The position numbers were made by a program, and so were the translations under genes. The notes beneath the pieces are model-generated. The model saw nothing but the letters and a program-made list of their open reading frames with translations. It was not told where the DNA came from and did not search any database. A stretch of 64,000 bases of DNA from Otatea glauca (Eukaryota; Streptophyta; Magnoliopsida; Poales; Poaceae): positions 35,526,104 to 35,590,103 of the forward strand of contig CM070725.1 of NCBI GenBank assembly GCA_036346275.1, in the 5' to 3' direction. This document shows, piece by piece, positions 12,563 through 23,193 of the stretch. Positions within the stretch are counted from its first letter, which is position 1; the number at the start of each line of letters is the position of its first letter.

Positions 12563-13027
12563 TATCGACTTTTGTAGCCGGCAATAAAATTATGGGGTAG
12601 GCGCTAGATCTCAAACTCGAAGGTCACACAAGATAAGGGGTTAGACAGGTTCAGGCCCTCAGCGATGGAGGTAATATCTTAATCCTGTGTGTTGTGCTCT
12701 GAGGCTTGATTCTTTGATTCGATGATCGGATCCCCTTGGTGTTACCCGCCCTCTCCCTTATATACTGGGGGTGGGGCGGCTTACAGAGTCCTGATCGGTT
12801 AGGAGGTTCTAGTCTGTTACAGAATAGAGTTTGCATCTTTGTCTACCCTATCAACGACTCGGATTACAACTGTATCTTTTATATCTAAATATACGTAACT
12901 GTCTATAGGATGTGCCCCCTCTTCCATACGGCAGCAAGGCTTGGCGCGGGGCACAGCCTTTGGGTCTGTCTTCTCCTCAGGTGATGTTGGGCCGGTCATG
13001 GAGATACCTGGTTTCATATATTCCACA
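12563..13027 (-). mobile_element. 465-bp solo LTR nested in T2 LTR
   Basis: The insertion is absent from the sister LTR at the matching place (near 53770) and is flanked by CTTAT at 12558-12562 and 13028-13032. On the minus strand it starts TGTGGAATAT and ends GTCGATA, one base from the canonical CA end. It carries a TATA-like TATATAAG (12764-12757). No internal retrotransposon sequence remains. Its family is not recognised; it is unrelated to the long LTRs around it. Confidence 0.75.
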
Positions 13028-14001
13028 CTTATCCATGCTTAAATAAAAGTAAAATATCGACATGATTAAAAATGTTGGACATGACATTTAAATGGGTATG
13101 ACCTCTCTTTGTGGTTGGTATTTTGATCAAAAATGGAAAACAAAACTATGGTTTAGATGCGGGCAATTATTGGCAATAGCCGGGAGTGCATGTCTTTGCA
13201 CGTAGTGTAGGGGGAGATTATTGCCCGTGTCGAATTAAGGACCGAACTATGGGTTATTTTCAGGCCAAGAATTATCATACAACCACAAGTGCTGGTATGG
13301 GACAGCTCTAACTTATTAAGTTGTTTAAAACTGGCTTTGCACTTGGAAGGCTAGAGTAGTACGAGCTATTTCTTAATGAATTGCTCGACGGGACGTCCAC
13401 ACCGAGGTGATCATGGAATAAACGTCTACCAATATAACGGTGTACGCCATACTGTGGGGAGTTCCATCATTTCTATGCTCTGAGTTCTTTCACCACAAAA
13501 TGGGTTTATCGTCGCCGTGCTGGTGCAATGTCAGGATTAAATAATGTAACAGTTATAACATGACTCTCTGCGGCACACCAAAGGTAGTGTGCAAATATCG
13601 ATTGCTCAAAGAGTCAGTCATGTCTTGTGGGGAAAGCTGTATACCTCTGTAGAGTGTAAAACTAAACGATTAGCCGCTCCCGTGGTAATGGGCACTTGGT
13701 AAAGTCATCACATAGTTAGCAGTTTCGTTTATTTTCATAAAATGCGGTTTCTACCGTGTGTCGGTGAACTCTACTATGTGTCAGTAGAACTGGTTTTGGA
13801 TATGGTCTTTATACCCAGGTACTTGAGATTTATTTATGCTTACATTCTATTACTTTCAGTATTAAATTGCTTTTACTTAAATTCCATTTTGCAATCTATT
13901 ATCCTGTATTTACCATTCAAACTGGCTTTATTCAAAATTAACCATAATAGCCTTTTCATTGAAATGACCTGCATGTATTATAGGATTTGCAAAAGTCTTG
14001 C

Positions 14002-14017
14002 GAGTACGTAAGTACTC
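14002..14017 (+). other. Conserved LTR stem-loop GAGTAC-GTAA-GTACTC (reference copy)
   Basis: A 6-bp stem closing a GNRA-type loop, 351 bases from the LTR end and 24 bases before the putative splice acceptor. Equivalents occur in all other LTR 3' regions of the window: 4286-4301, 16600-16615, 34732-34748, 37945-37960, 48777-48793, 54730-54745 and 58328-58343. Confidence 0.6.
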
Positions 14018-14241
14018 AACTTGCCTATGTTGATGTTTTTAGGTGAAGAATCAAATTACCCCGACGACTCATACGTTGATACAGGATTCGGAGAATTTAA
14101 CGATGAATTTTTCTATGGTTTTTTCCTTGTCAGTTGCTTGTGGAACAATGGGTTAAAAATGCATACTACAAGAAGTTGTCTCCACTGCTGTGTTTACTTT
14201 GGTATTGTAAAAATTATTATGTAACCTTACTTCCGCTGTGT

Positions 14242-14247
14242 AATAAA
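14242..14247 (+). terminator. Polyadenylation signal of T2 LTR
   Basis: AATAAA lies about 120 bases before the LTR end and is matched by AATAAA at 54968-54973 in the sister LTR. With the TATA at 10881 it implies an R region of over 3 kb. Confidence 0.55.
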
Positions 14248-14368
14248 GCTTGTGTATGACTGTGATATCAATTTGTATTTGTGCGTACTAGCTACTGATC
14301 ATGGGACTAGTACTGTATGCACATGGTATCCATTTTTGGTAATCATTATCAAAAATGGGGGCCTCACA

Positions 14369-15873
14369 TTATCATTTTTGTGGGAAGAAGATCGGCTTGA
14401 AGTTCATGCTGTTTGATAAACTTCTTGGATATGAAAGAATGTGATGCACCGGAACCGGAATCAAATAATACCATTATAGGTACAGAGTGAACAAGGAATG
14501 TTCTCAGTACCACATCAGGTGCATTATGAGCTTCTTCTGCTATTACATGGTGCAGACCATATTAATACCTTGACTTGAAGTAGAAGGTGGCTTAGAAACC
14601 TGTGGTCTTCTAGGCACTTGAGGTCGACTTGAGGGTTGCTGAGGTATTCTTTGATGTTGAGGACGAGATAAAGTCTGATCATTCTTTGGGCAATTTCTAG
14701 CATAATGTCCACATTCACGACAATGATAGCATGAGATATTGGTCATCCTGTTTGGAATATTCAAAGACTAACCGCCAATATTGCTAGTTGGGCGACTTGG
14801 AAGAGATTGAGATTGAGGAATTGAAATTTGGCACTTTTGTTGCTGAATTGGAATAGAATGATGAGCATTGGATGGCTTCCCAATGCGAGGTCTTGAAGAA
14901 CTAATATTAGCAGCTTTTTGCGCCAACCTTTTCCGTTTTCGGCTTTCCATTACAGTCCAGTGACCATACTCTATCCGGACAACTTTATCCACTAAGGTTT
15001 GGAAATCATGAATATAATGGGCGACTAGCGTCATTCGATCTCATCACTTAAGTGTTCTCGAAAGTGCTCAATTCTTCGAGCTTCATCCGACACTTCGGAA
15101 GGAGCATAACGAGATAGATGATTGAAGCGGTGTAGATATTCCATCACTGATAAGTTCCCTTGCTTCAATTCCTTAAATTCTTGTTTCTTGATTTCAATGA
15201 TACTTGCAGGAATGTGATTCCGGCGAAAGGCTTCTTTAAATGCTATCCAAGATATAATTTGACCTTCAGGAAGAATTGCCTGATGGTTCTCCCACCAGAC
15301 TGCTGCAGCTCCTTGCAGCTGATGTGAAGTATAGAGAACCTTTTCATGGTCACTGCACTGGGCAATGGCCAGCTTGCTCTCGATAGAACGAAGCCAATCA
15401 TCAGCATCAAGAGGTTCTGCTGACGAGGAAAAAGTCGGTGGTTAAGTTTTCAGAAAATCTCTCAACTTGGAGTGGTGCGGTGCGCCACTATTTCCATTCT
15501 TAGCAAAGGTTGTGCTAAGGTTGGTAGTATTTTGCACCATCTGTTGGAGTAGGAGTGCATCAGACTGACGTCCTTGCTCAATCATTGCCAGGACTTGAAT
15601 CATAGATGGGGGTTCAAGCGGTTGTTCTTCATAATTATCTTCACTTGAATTTTGAGAAGGATGTGGGGGTGTTTCATGACGAGCATTGTGTCGAGAGGTA
15701 GATGTACTGGTGGCTGGATGCTGCGGATTAAGTTGGATTGGAGTTGGAATGCTATCCCTTTCAAGTTGAGAACTTTGAGTGACCTCATTCTCCATTAATT
15801 TTCTTAAGGACTTTGTTTTAGGCATCCTGCAACAAGGATCAAGAGGAGATAAGATATTTAGATGAGTTGGCAA
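14369..15873 (-). pseudogene. Decayed gag of T3 with start of protease
   Basis: Gag would start at MPKTKSLRKLMENE (about 15822) or at 15873. After a Ser/Thr-rich head comes KLRDFLKT and an in-frame TAA at 15442-15444. The Retrotrans_gag core follows: DADDWLRSIESKL, AVWWENHQ, AFRRNHIPASIIEIKKQEF, MEYLHRFNHLSRYAPSEV, about 15400-15100. Frame is lost near 15045. A basic segment follows (14768-15034), then the CCHC knuckle CYHCRECGHYARNCPK (about 14735-14690). The protease LFDSG-type motif is recognisable near 14465-14440 in another frame. At least two stops and two frame changes make it non-functional. Confidence 0.85.
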
Positions 15874-16337
15874 CGTTTTATTCCCTAAAATCGTTTTAAT
15901 TAGATTTTCTTTTTAATTAAGGGTTGTCACGTCGTGAAATTTTAACCTAACGTCAAATATTCACAAGTGCATCCCGGGAAGCTATATAAAAAGTTTTCAA
16001 GCAAAGCACACAAAATGAACTAATATACAGGGGTTCTAAATATCTTAGTCTATTAAGCTTCTTATTCGACCTATCGATACAAGTCTTCACGGAGGACATC
16101 CATTTCTTCAAGATTGCTGATGCAGAAATTAGAGTCTTCGTTGGCTTAGGATTATTTCAAGGAAAGAGGAATTTAATTGAAATGAAAGCAGAGGTAAGAG
16201 TAGAAACTTAGGACAAGGGAAAGAATAGCAATGACTACAATTTGCAAATATAATAGTTTTAAAATTAGAATTTTGAAATTGACTCATCCTTAATACTAGT
16301 GACTATTCTAACTAGGGATAATCCTACGGCCAGCATA

Positions 16338-16349
16338 GCTCTGATACCA
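16338..16349 (-). other. Primer binding site of T3
   Basis: The minus strand reads TGGTATCAGAGC, an exact 12-base match to the initiator tRNA-Met 3' complement used by many plant gypsy elements, two bases from the LTR end. Confidence 0.9.
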
Positions 16350-16351
16350 AC

Positions 16352-19300
16352 TGTAACGACCCCCATTTTCACATAAATGCAAAAATGGAAATCTCATTTG
16401 CATTCCGTACTAGTGCAATGATTGGTAGCTAGTACACACATTTTCAACAATTGGAATCACAAGCATACATCATTATATTAAAGCAGAAGCTATTTGTACA
16501 TAGTATTCTTACAACTCAGAGTTCCCGCGTCCTGCGATGAAAGATAATCTTCGGAGCTTTGCTTTCTTATCAACCTAAAATAATAGATTAAGCAAGGTTG
16601 AGGACTTTCGTACTCCCAAGACTTAAGTGGTATTTTCAAATGCAATAATGCAGGCTATATCAAAGGAGGCTACTACAGTTAATTTGCATAAAGCGATATT
16701 GAATTTGTAAATCAAGTTGTCATTTGCAAACGGGATTTGTAAGACCAAATTTGACTGATAAGAAATAAGTAAAGTATAAGTAATACTCACAACCCTTCGT
16801 GAGCATTGAATAATTCAATGATCCAATAATCCAATTCTGTCACAACCATTCCTTTGCCAACACATAACCATTCATCCAATAATCCAATCCTTTCATCATC
16901 ATTCCTTACCGACACGTGGCAAAACAAATGAAATCAAACCCTTTTGAAAATAACAAAACATTTAACTAGTGCCAGTTCACCAAGTTTCCCATAACCGCGG
17001 GTACGGCTAATCGATTAGATTTATACTCTGCAGAGGTGTACAACTTTACCCACAAGACATGACTGGCTCTTTGTGCAATCGATAATTAGCACACTTCCTT
17101 TGGTGTGCCGTAGAGTCATAACATAACCGTTACATTATATAGAACTAACTTTGCACCAGCATCGGTGATGAAAAACCCTTGCTATGGCAGAAGAAACACA
17201 TATATATAAAACATGGTATCATCATCATCATCATAAAAATAGTCGGGTACCGTTTCGCCCCATAGCAAGGCATACATATCAGCAAATGTTGCTCCCAACA
17301 CCTCGGTGTAGGCACCCCTTCGAGCAAACCTTGAAAGGAGAGCTCGTACTACTTCGGCCTACCAATATGCAAAGCTAAATCTACATAACTTAACAGGTTA
17401 AGGCCGTCCCATACCAGCACTTGTGGTTGTACGGATTTATCTTGGATCATACAACACTATGTTCGGTCCTTAATTCGACACGGACAATAATCTCCCCCTA
17501 CACTACGTGCATTTCCATCTGCACAACCGGCAATTGCCAATAATCACCCGCGTCAAAACCATAGTTTTGATTTTTGGGGTTTTTAACTAAAATACCAGTA
17601 ACCAACAGTGTCATATCCAACATTTTCAATTTCTCAAGAAACAATCTTGATCTGATCAGGTACAACGTTTGTTCTAAAGTGTGGCTAAGCATAATTATTA
17701 GGTCGTATATATATACCAATGTTGACATTATGTATTGTCTAACCTTTTTCTATGGTTATCAAGGTTCACATGTTAATATTTATTAAGGAAGTTCTATTAC
17801 ATAATAGGTATATCTAACAATACCACAAAATAGCGAATTTACAGAAAATAGCGCATGCATGAAACATTTTGATAAACAAAATGAAAAATTAAATGCTGGG
17901 ATCAATATGAATAAAGGGGTGCTTGCCTTGCTTAAATGTTATTGTGACGAAGTCGCGGCTGCAACTGGCGTGGTTGATTAAAGCTCTTTTATTATTTCTT
18001 AAACATTGATTTCTTAATTGTTATTAAAGCTCATTTATTTATATTATGGAGATCATAAAACTTATGGTTATTTAGATGACATGATTTATATGCAGAACAT
18101 TATAAAACAAGATTATTTCTTAATAATAAGGTAGTCTATACTTTGGGGAGCAATCTTAAGCTGATTTCATAGTTTTTAGGATTTAGACGAGATGCTTTAT
18201 TCATTGCTGAAATAGCTGAACTAGCATTAAGGTTTCCGATGACCATAACACTTGAGGGTATTGAGCTAGCAAAATTCAAATGCAAAGCAAGTTGTAAAAA
18301 GAATATTTTTCCAGATTATGGTAGAACATATCTCAAGGATAATTTCTGGGTTGTTCTTCATAAAATTTGCATTTAGACGAGTTGTCTTATGAGTTGCCGA
18401 AAAGGCATAAGCGTTTCTAAAGTCTAGAATTCATAATACTTAAAGTTATCTTGCTAGCAAGATTTATATGAATACTATAATACAATGAACTTATTTCTTC
18501 AGAATATGGTATTAGGTACTTTGGAGAGTATTTCTAAACCGATATTATATATTTTACTATAAAGACGAGTTATTTTATTTGCTGCCGAAATAGCATAACT
18601 GGTCATGAGATTGACGTTATAGCGAGTCGGATTTCGCTTTAAGGTGCGACTACACTATACATGATCATTCACTCATTTTTCTGGTATTAGCAGGGTACGA
18701 TCCTAAAAGTGTTTTAGAATTGGTTTCACATTATTTTACTTTTATCCGAGATAGTTTATATGCATATGAAGAATATAGTCTTTTATAAATTGTATTCAAA
18801 TTAGTTCTTTTTGCCTATTATTAGGGTCTAATTTTTAAGAATATGCTATGATTAGTTCTACCAAATCTTATACTTAACTTACGAGGTGTTCTAAATATAT
18901 TTCTGATTCTTAATCATATATACATCATATGAATGCATATATATGTATATATCTTTTACACTAGGGTCTCATTCTTATTCATGAAACAATTCAAGTCAAG
19001 ATTTTTTCTTAAGTATTTTGGCTTACCCAGGTAAAATTCTATCATAAAAGCATTTTAGAAATCAATTACTCTCACTTTGGATTTCTTTTGCACAATTTAT
19101 GCATTCCTGAATATTTAATATATTGAGAACAACTTTTAATAGAAAATGATTCAAACAAAGATGAAATTTAAGTATTTTTATATATTTGGGTTCCTGGAAG
19201 TCTAAGGATTCCAATAAAATTGGTTTCATTTAATTCTCAGTTCATTTGCATCATATATATATATATAGCTTATGTTTCACCCTTTTCTTTAAATTTGAAT

Positions 19301-19790
19301 TTCAAATTTTTTCAGAGCTCTTATCCAAAATATTTTTGTATATTATGAGATTAATTGATTTTATATGAATATAGAAATTTGTTTCATCTTATTTGGATTA
19401 AAGACGCAAAAGATATTCATGTTTGAAGTTGGTTCGGCTGATTAATACACTAAAATGCAAAAGACGTTTTCTTACATTGGATGCACCTTTTGCAACTTGA
19501 AACTGGCTTGACCTCGTGCTACTGACAGAAGGGCCCCGCCGGTCATACACAGAGAACAGGGGAGTTCCTTGGCTCGGCGGTGGCGGCTCTACGGTGAATC
19601 TCCGGCACGGGTGAAGGCATGAGGAGCACGAGCTCGCGAAGACGCATCCGGTGGTAGGTCTTGGACTGGCCAGCGACAACCGAAGCAACGTGCCACCATG
19701 AGCTCGGGACGGCGCTAATGGCGGCACGACAGGAAGAAGAAAGTGATCAATTTGATTCAAATTGATGGGAGATTGAGCATTTAGAGGTCA
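16352..19790 (-). repeat. 5' LTR of T3, outer end missing
   Basis: The PBS-proximal end is clear (TGTAACGACCCCC on the plus strand at 16352). Shared LTR landmarks follow: a stem-loop at 16600-16615 with one mismatch, the CTCTGCAGAG block near 17027, and a GCAAGGCAAGCA-type donor near 17930. The acidic segment before that donor is only partly preserved. A/T-rich sequence with a TA tract near 19255 continues to about 19400, then a GC-rich stretch to about 19790. No GGATGTTACA end is present, so the right limit is approximate. Confidence 0.7.
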
Positions 19791-21398
19791 GAGGGATTCC
19801 ATTTTGTCACTCACCCTGATCGAAGACTCGCTGGAGCGGGCTGCCATGACACGACCCTCTAACGTGCTGAGCCGAACTTGGGCCGTGCCGTGCCCTCCGT
19901 GCCTCGGGCCGTCCCACCAAGGCACGGCCAATGTGCCCACCTCTATCAGCATGGCCAACCTCGCTTCATGCGCCCCGTGCTGCATATTGTTGGGGCCTTT
20001 GCCCTACTCTACCACAGCATCCAGCGTAGCAAGCAGCGAGCACCAACTTTATTTTTTTGGGATGACTTCTAGTTTTGTCCCAGGTTCTCATTGCATACAG
20101 ATGTGCATACGTACTCGATCAAAGGAAGAAGAAGCCATTATTATAGTGGAGAGGATTGCCGAGCCCAGAGCAGCGCATGTCGCCGTCTTTGCGAGGAAGT
20201 CCTCCGAAAAATTTGAAATCGCATTTAGGTCCTTTGGTCGTTTTTTAACAGAAAAATCCGAAAAAATGAAATTACGTTTAGGTCCCTCCACGATTTACGT
20301 TCGGGTCTTCCCGTCGATTTTTAGCAGAATGCACCCAAAAAAAATAAAATTGTATTTAGGTCCTAATGAATCAGTTTTTAGCATATTAGGACAGAAGAAA
20401 AACAGAATTACATTTAAGTCCTTCCGTGGTTTTCTCAAAAAAAAAATCACAGGTTCGCCGATGGTTTATAGCAGTCCACAGATTCGTTGACGGGTCTTGG
20501 TGATACGTTTTTTATAAAAAAATATAAGAAAACCGAAATTATGCAAAAAAGAAAAAAACATAGGTCCCTCTGTGGTTTTCTCCCAAAAAATAAAAAAACC
20601 ACAGATTTGCCGACGGTTTATAGCAGTCCACAGATTCGTCGACGGATCTTGGTGACCCATTTTTTTTTAAAAAAAACAAGAAAACCAAAATTACGCAAAA
20701 AAAAAAGAAGGAAAAAACGTTTGTTCTCCCAAAAACAAAAAAAAGCACAGATTCGCCGACGATTTATAGCAATCTGCCGATTCGCCAACAGGTCCTACCA
20801 GAATTACACGCAAAAACAGCTTTTTAAAAAAAACAAAGAAAACTGAGATTACGCAACTTTTTTAGAAATATCCCTCTGACCAAATTTCACGCGGCGCAGC
20901 GTCGCTCGACCGAATTTTCCAAATTTCGCACGACACAGCGTACCGCGTGGCCCTGGCTAGTATATATTAGGGGGACAAAATTCTGTATCTATATAATACT
21001 AACTCAGGAACTTCAAATGAGGAAGTCATTTCATTCATCGCGTAGAGCAGAATGTCGATAGATACATATATATGCTCTAACTAGATTCTAGGCATTCCGT
21101 TATCTTCTAAATAATATTCACATGTATCCTATCCCTTTTCTGCAAAAAATATTGTTACAGTGCTGTGAAGAAAAAACAAAAATATTTTTGTAGGAGACGT
21201 TGGTAATGAACAATAAAGTTAAGAAATGCATAAAAGTTACATGTATATTTTTTGTAGTAGCTTTGTAGTGCTCAACTCATAAATGTAGTAACATATGCCA
21301 GAATATAAATTCAGTATTACACAGTTAACATAAAAGCTCATTTTTAAAGACAAAGAGGCACTATATCACCAGTTTCACTAGCTAGCTGTTAGCTAACA
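19791..21398. other. Unassigned stretch, A-rich and low complexity
   Basis: About 19840-20000 contains GGGCCGTGCCGTGCC-like GC-rich sequence, and 20210-20870 is a run of A-rich degenerate repeats given separately. The remainder is ordinary A/T-rich DNA. I see no convincing gene; the open frames here (up to 228 codons, 19804-20490) cross low-complexity sequence and show no domain. Confidence 0.5.
20448..20860 (+). repeat. Degenerate tandem repeat, period about 150 bp, about three copies
   Basis: The motif CACAG[GA]TT[CT]GCCGA followed by GGTTTATAGCAGTCC and a CGACGG-type element starts at 20448, 20600 and 20746, so the spacing is 152 and 146 bp. Poly-A tracts with AAGAAAACC separate the units. 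Shorter relics (TTTAGGTCC) recur upstream from 20220. Confidence 0.65.
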
Positions 21399-21546
21399 CA
21401 CTACTACAGAATAGTACATCACTATCGCTTCATCTGATCGGTTCTTAAGTTTTTAGAAAAAATCGATTGTGATAGATGACTTAAGAGAGGGTGTTAATAA
21501 TAATCACAATCGGTTCTCAGGTTAGAAGGAGGAAAATTTAGAGCAA

Positions 21547-22033
21547 ATGTTGTGGGATGTGGAGGGAAATTACACGGAAAAAGAGTTTGAAAAGTTTAAA
21601 GGCTTGATGGAAGACGATGCCAAATCACTGTTCTCGGGTTGCAAAGCGGAATACATCAAGTTGGGTTTGGTCCTTACATTGTTCAAATTCAAAGCAAAAC
21701 ACCGTTGGATAGATACAAATTTCAATGCACTTTTAGTTCTTCTATTGGACGTGCTTCCAGAGAGGGAACGAGTTGCCAACAAGCATGAAGCTACTATGTT
21801 CCAAGGGAATGGAAATAGAAATGATACATGCATGTCCGAATGATTGCATCTTGTATCATAACGCGCATAAGAAACTGCCCGTTTGTCCAGTTTGCGGTGT
21901 ACCCCGGTACAAACAAAAGGAGAAGCGTAATAACAAGAAGTGTAAGAGCCGAGGCGATGACAGTGAAGAGGTGATTAAAGGTGCACCGGCCAATATATTA
22001 TGGTACTTGCCCATCATTCTCCTTTTGAACTGA
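21547..22033 (+). pseudogene. TNP2-like CACTA transposase fragment
   Basis: Frame one gives MLWDVEGNYTEKEFEKFKGL and DDAKSLFSGCKAEYIKLGL. Near 21800 reading passes to another frame with GMEIEMIHACPNDCILYHN and the paired cysteines CPVCGVPRYK. The same order occurs in the open TnpD frame at 63266 (MLRDAEGNYTSQREFNQFKG ... HAYPNDCILYRK ... CPVCKSSRYK), so homology is direct. The N-terminal transposase-associated domain and the catalytic part are gone. It is a non-coding remnant of the protein that cuts CACTA ends. Confidence 0.85.
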
Positions 22034-22162
22034 TTTTGATCGCTCATTTGGACAAATTAGTTGCCGGCCTTTACTCTGGTCCTCACTCCTCACTCTTAAT
22101 ACTTTAGTGCACTTTATTCATTTATGACCAATCTCATTTTAATTCTGATCACAATTTTTTTA

Positions 22163-23193
22163 TACAGGAGCAAAAATATGGAAGGCCTTTTAGCCTAGTC
22201 GAGTCCTTTGCTATTCACATGGGGGCTCCTAAGGATGCAGTTGCACAATGCAAGGGCAATGAGCTCCCCCCTCTTTCTAACGAGCGTGCACAGGAGAATC
22301 TGTTAGCAAATTATTATAGTATTTTTTATGTAGTAACAAATAAAGTGATAAACTACTTATTTATACATTGTATTAGGATAATTATCATGATGGGATAACG
22401 CAAGCTTACGGCCCAAGATGTTCCCTGGGTGAAGGGACCTTTTGACCCACAAGTTATGTATGACCACTCTGAACGAAAGCCTCATGGAAAGTTTGCAATT
22501 GCTGATGGTGCCTTCTCGATAGCTCGAAAGTGCAAATGTCCACTAATGCTTGTCCATGTCGCTCCCAAAGTTCTACTTAGAATGAGGCGCAACTCAGTCA
22601 GGAGGTTGAATAGCTAAAGCGAAAGAAGCAAGCAGATGATCGAAAAATAGATGCACTACTCCAGTTCAGTGTGCGAGTATCTCAGGTTATTCTTTCTTTT
22701 GCCGATGTCAATATTACCTCATTTACTCAATGTTCTTATGCTCTCAACATTCACCATGACAACTTCTAACTATGATATTTTAAACAATATATGAACCGTG
22801 GACAAGCAAATGCACCTCCACCACAACTCAACTTGGCATCAATTTTACCTGGTCCTTCATCCGCAGGTGCACAACAGGTAATAATATATAATACTTATTC
22901 AAAAAAATTGTTTATCATTACTAATTTGGAGTGTACATGTTTGGTTCACAAGTAAATATAAAAAATTTATGCACTCCAACTTTTTTGCTTGCAGAATGGT
23001 ACAGAGAACTCGGCAAATATGGAGATACAAGAGGATGGTACAGAGATATCTACATATAGGGGAATACAACAACAAAGGGAAAATAAATTCACATCAAGAT
23101 GATCAAACCACATCTCAGCATGTAAACATCGAAGACGAGATGACTTATGATGAGCATGCTGAAATTCAAAGGTGGTTTGGAATCATTATCTAA
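22163..23193 (+). pseudogene. Possible remnants of a second CACTA gene
   Basis: After a TTTTTTTATACAG acceptor-like site, 22168-22310 reads EQKYGRPFSLVESFAIHMG. 22429-22617 reads VKGPFDPQVMYDHSERKPHG and KFAIADGAF, and 22969-23193 ends in a charged segment. The spacing with short A/T-rich gaps looks like exons and introns. Position downstream of TNP2 fits a TnpA/Transposase_24-type gene, but I cannot assign a family with certainty. Confidence 0.4.

Larger units (their letters stand above)
12261..14224 (+). other. Putative two-exon acidic reading frame inside T2 LTR
   Basis: At 12261-12330 the frame RRVEPDESGIFDEQEFDVEE ends at CAACAAG|GCAAGC, a good GC-type donor. At 14041-14042 a pyrimidine-rich stretch ends TTTTTAG|GTGAAG. 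Joining G|GT keeps the frame open into GEESNYPDDSYVDTGFGEF, then to a stop at 14222-14224. The sister LTR at 51002 has the same two exons and phase. Family-1 LTRs carry a related acidic segment before the same GC donor. No function is known to me; splicing is inferred and the solo LTR at 12563 lies inside the proposed intron. Confidence 0.4.
7021..14368 (+). mobile_element. T2: Tekay/Del-like retrotransposon, 3' part (pol and 3' LTR)
   Basis: Plus-strand pol from just before reverse transcriptase through a chromodomain-like tail is followed by a polypurine tract and a 3' LTR. The 5' part lies left of T1, outside the window. The LTR ends in CCTCACA at 14368, immediately followed by minus-strand protease/gag sequence of T3, so T2 inserted into T3; TTATC (14369-14373) is the expected right target duplication. 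Confidence 0.85.
9898..14368 (+). repeat. 3' LTR of T2, 4471 bp including a nested 465-bp solo LTR
   Basis: Begins TGTATCAGCCTCAAAATT next to the polypurine tract and ends GGGGGCCTCACA. A close relative is the solo LTR at 51002-55094, which begins TGTAATAGCCTCAAAATT and ends GGGGGCCTTACA; the two align nearly end to end by eye, apart from the insertion at 12563-13027. GC-rich promoter and leader occupy about 10640-11720. Long open frames there (for instance 10603-11145 minus) are compositional. A stem-loop GAGTAC-GTAA-GTACTC is at 14002-14017. Confidence 0.92.
14369..19790 (-). mobile_element. T3: Ty3/gypsy retrotransposon, 5' LTR, PBS and gag; cut by T2
   Basis: Minus-strand order is LTR, PBS, gag, zinc knuckle and first residues of the protease, interrupted at 14368/14369 by T2. 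The LTR starts TGTAACGACCCCC when seen from the PBS side on the plus strand and belongs to the same broad family as the solo LTRs at 37603 and 43738. The LTR's outer (U3) end is missing: similarity to family LTRs fades around 19790. Confidence 0.8.

Noticed and set aside
16338..16349. tRNA gene
   Set aside because: Only the 12-base primer-binding match is present; no cloverleaf sequence follows.
19804..20490. 228-codon frame
   Set aside because: Crosses unrelated GC-rich and poly-A repeat sequence; no domain, and not continued in the neighbouring repeat units.
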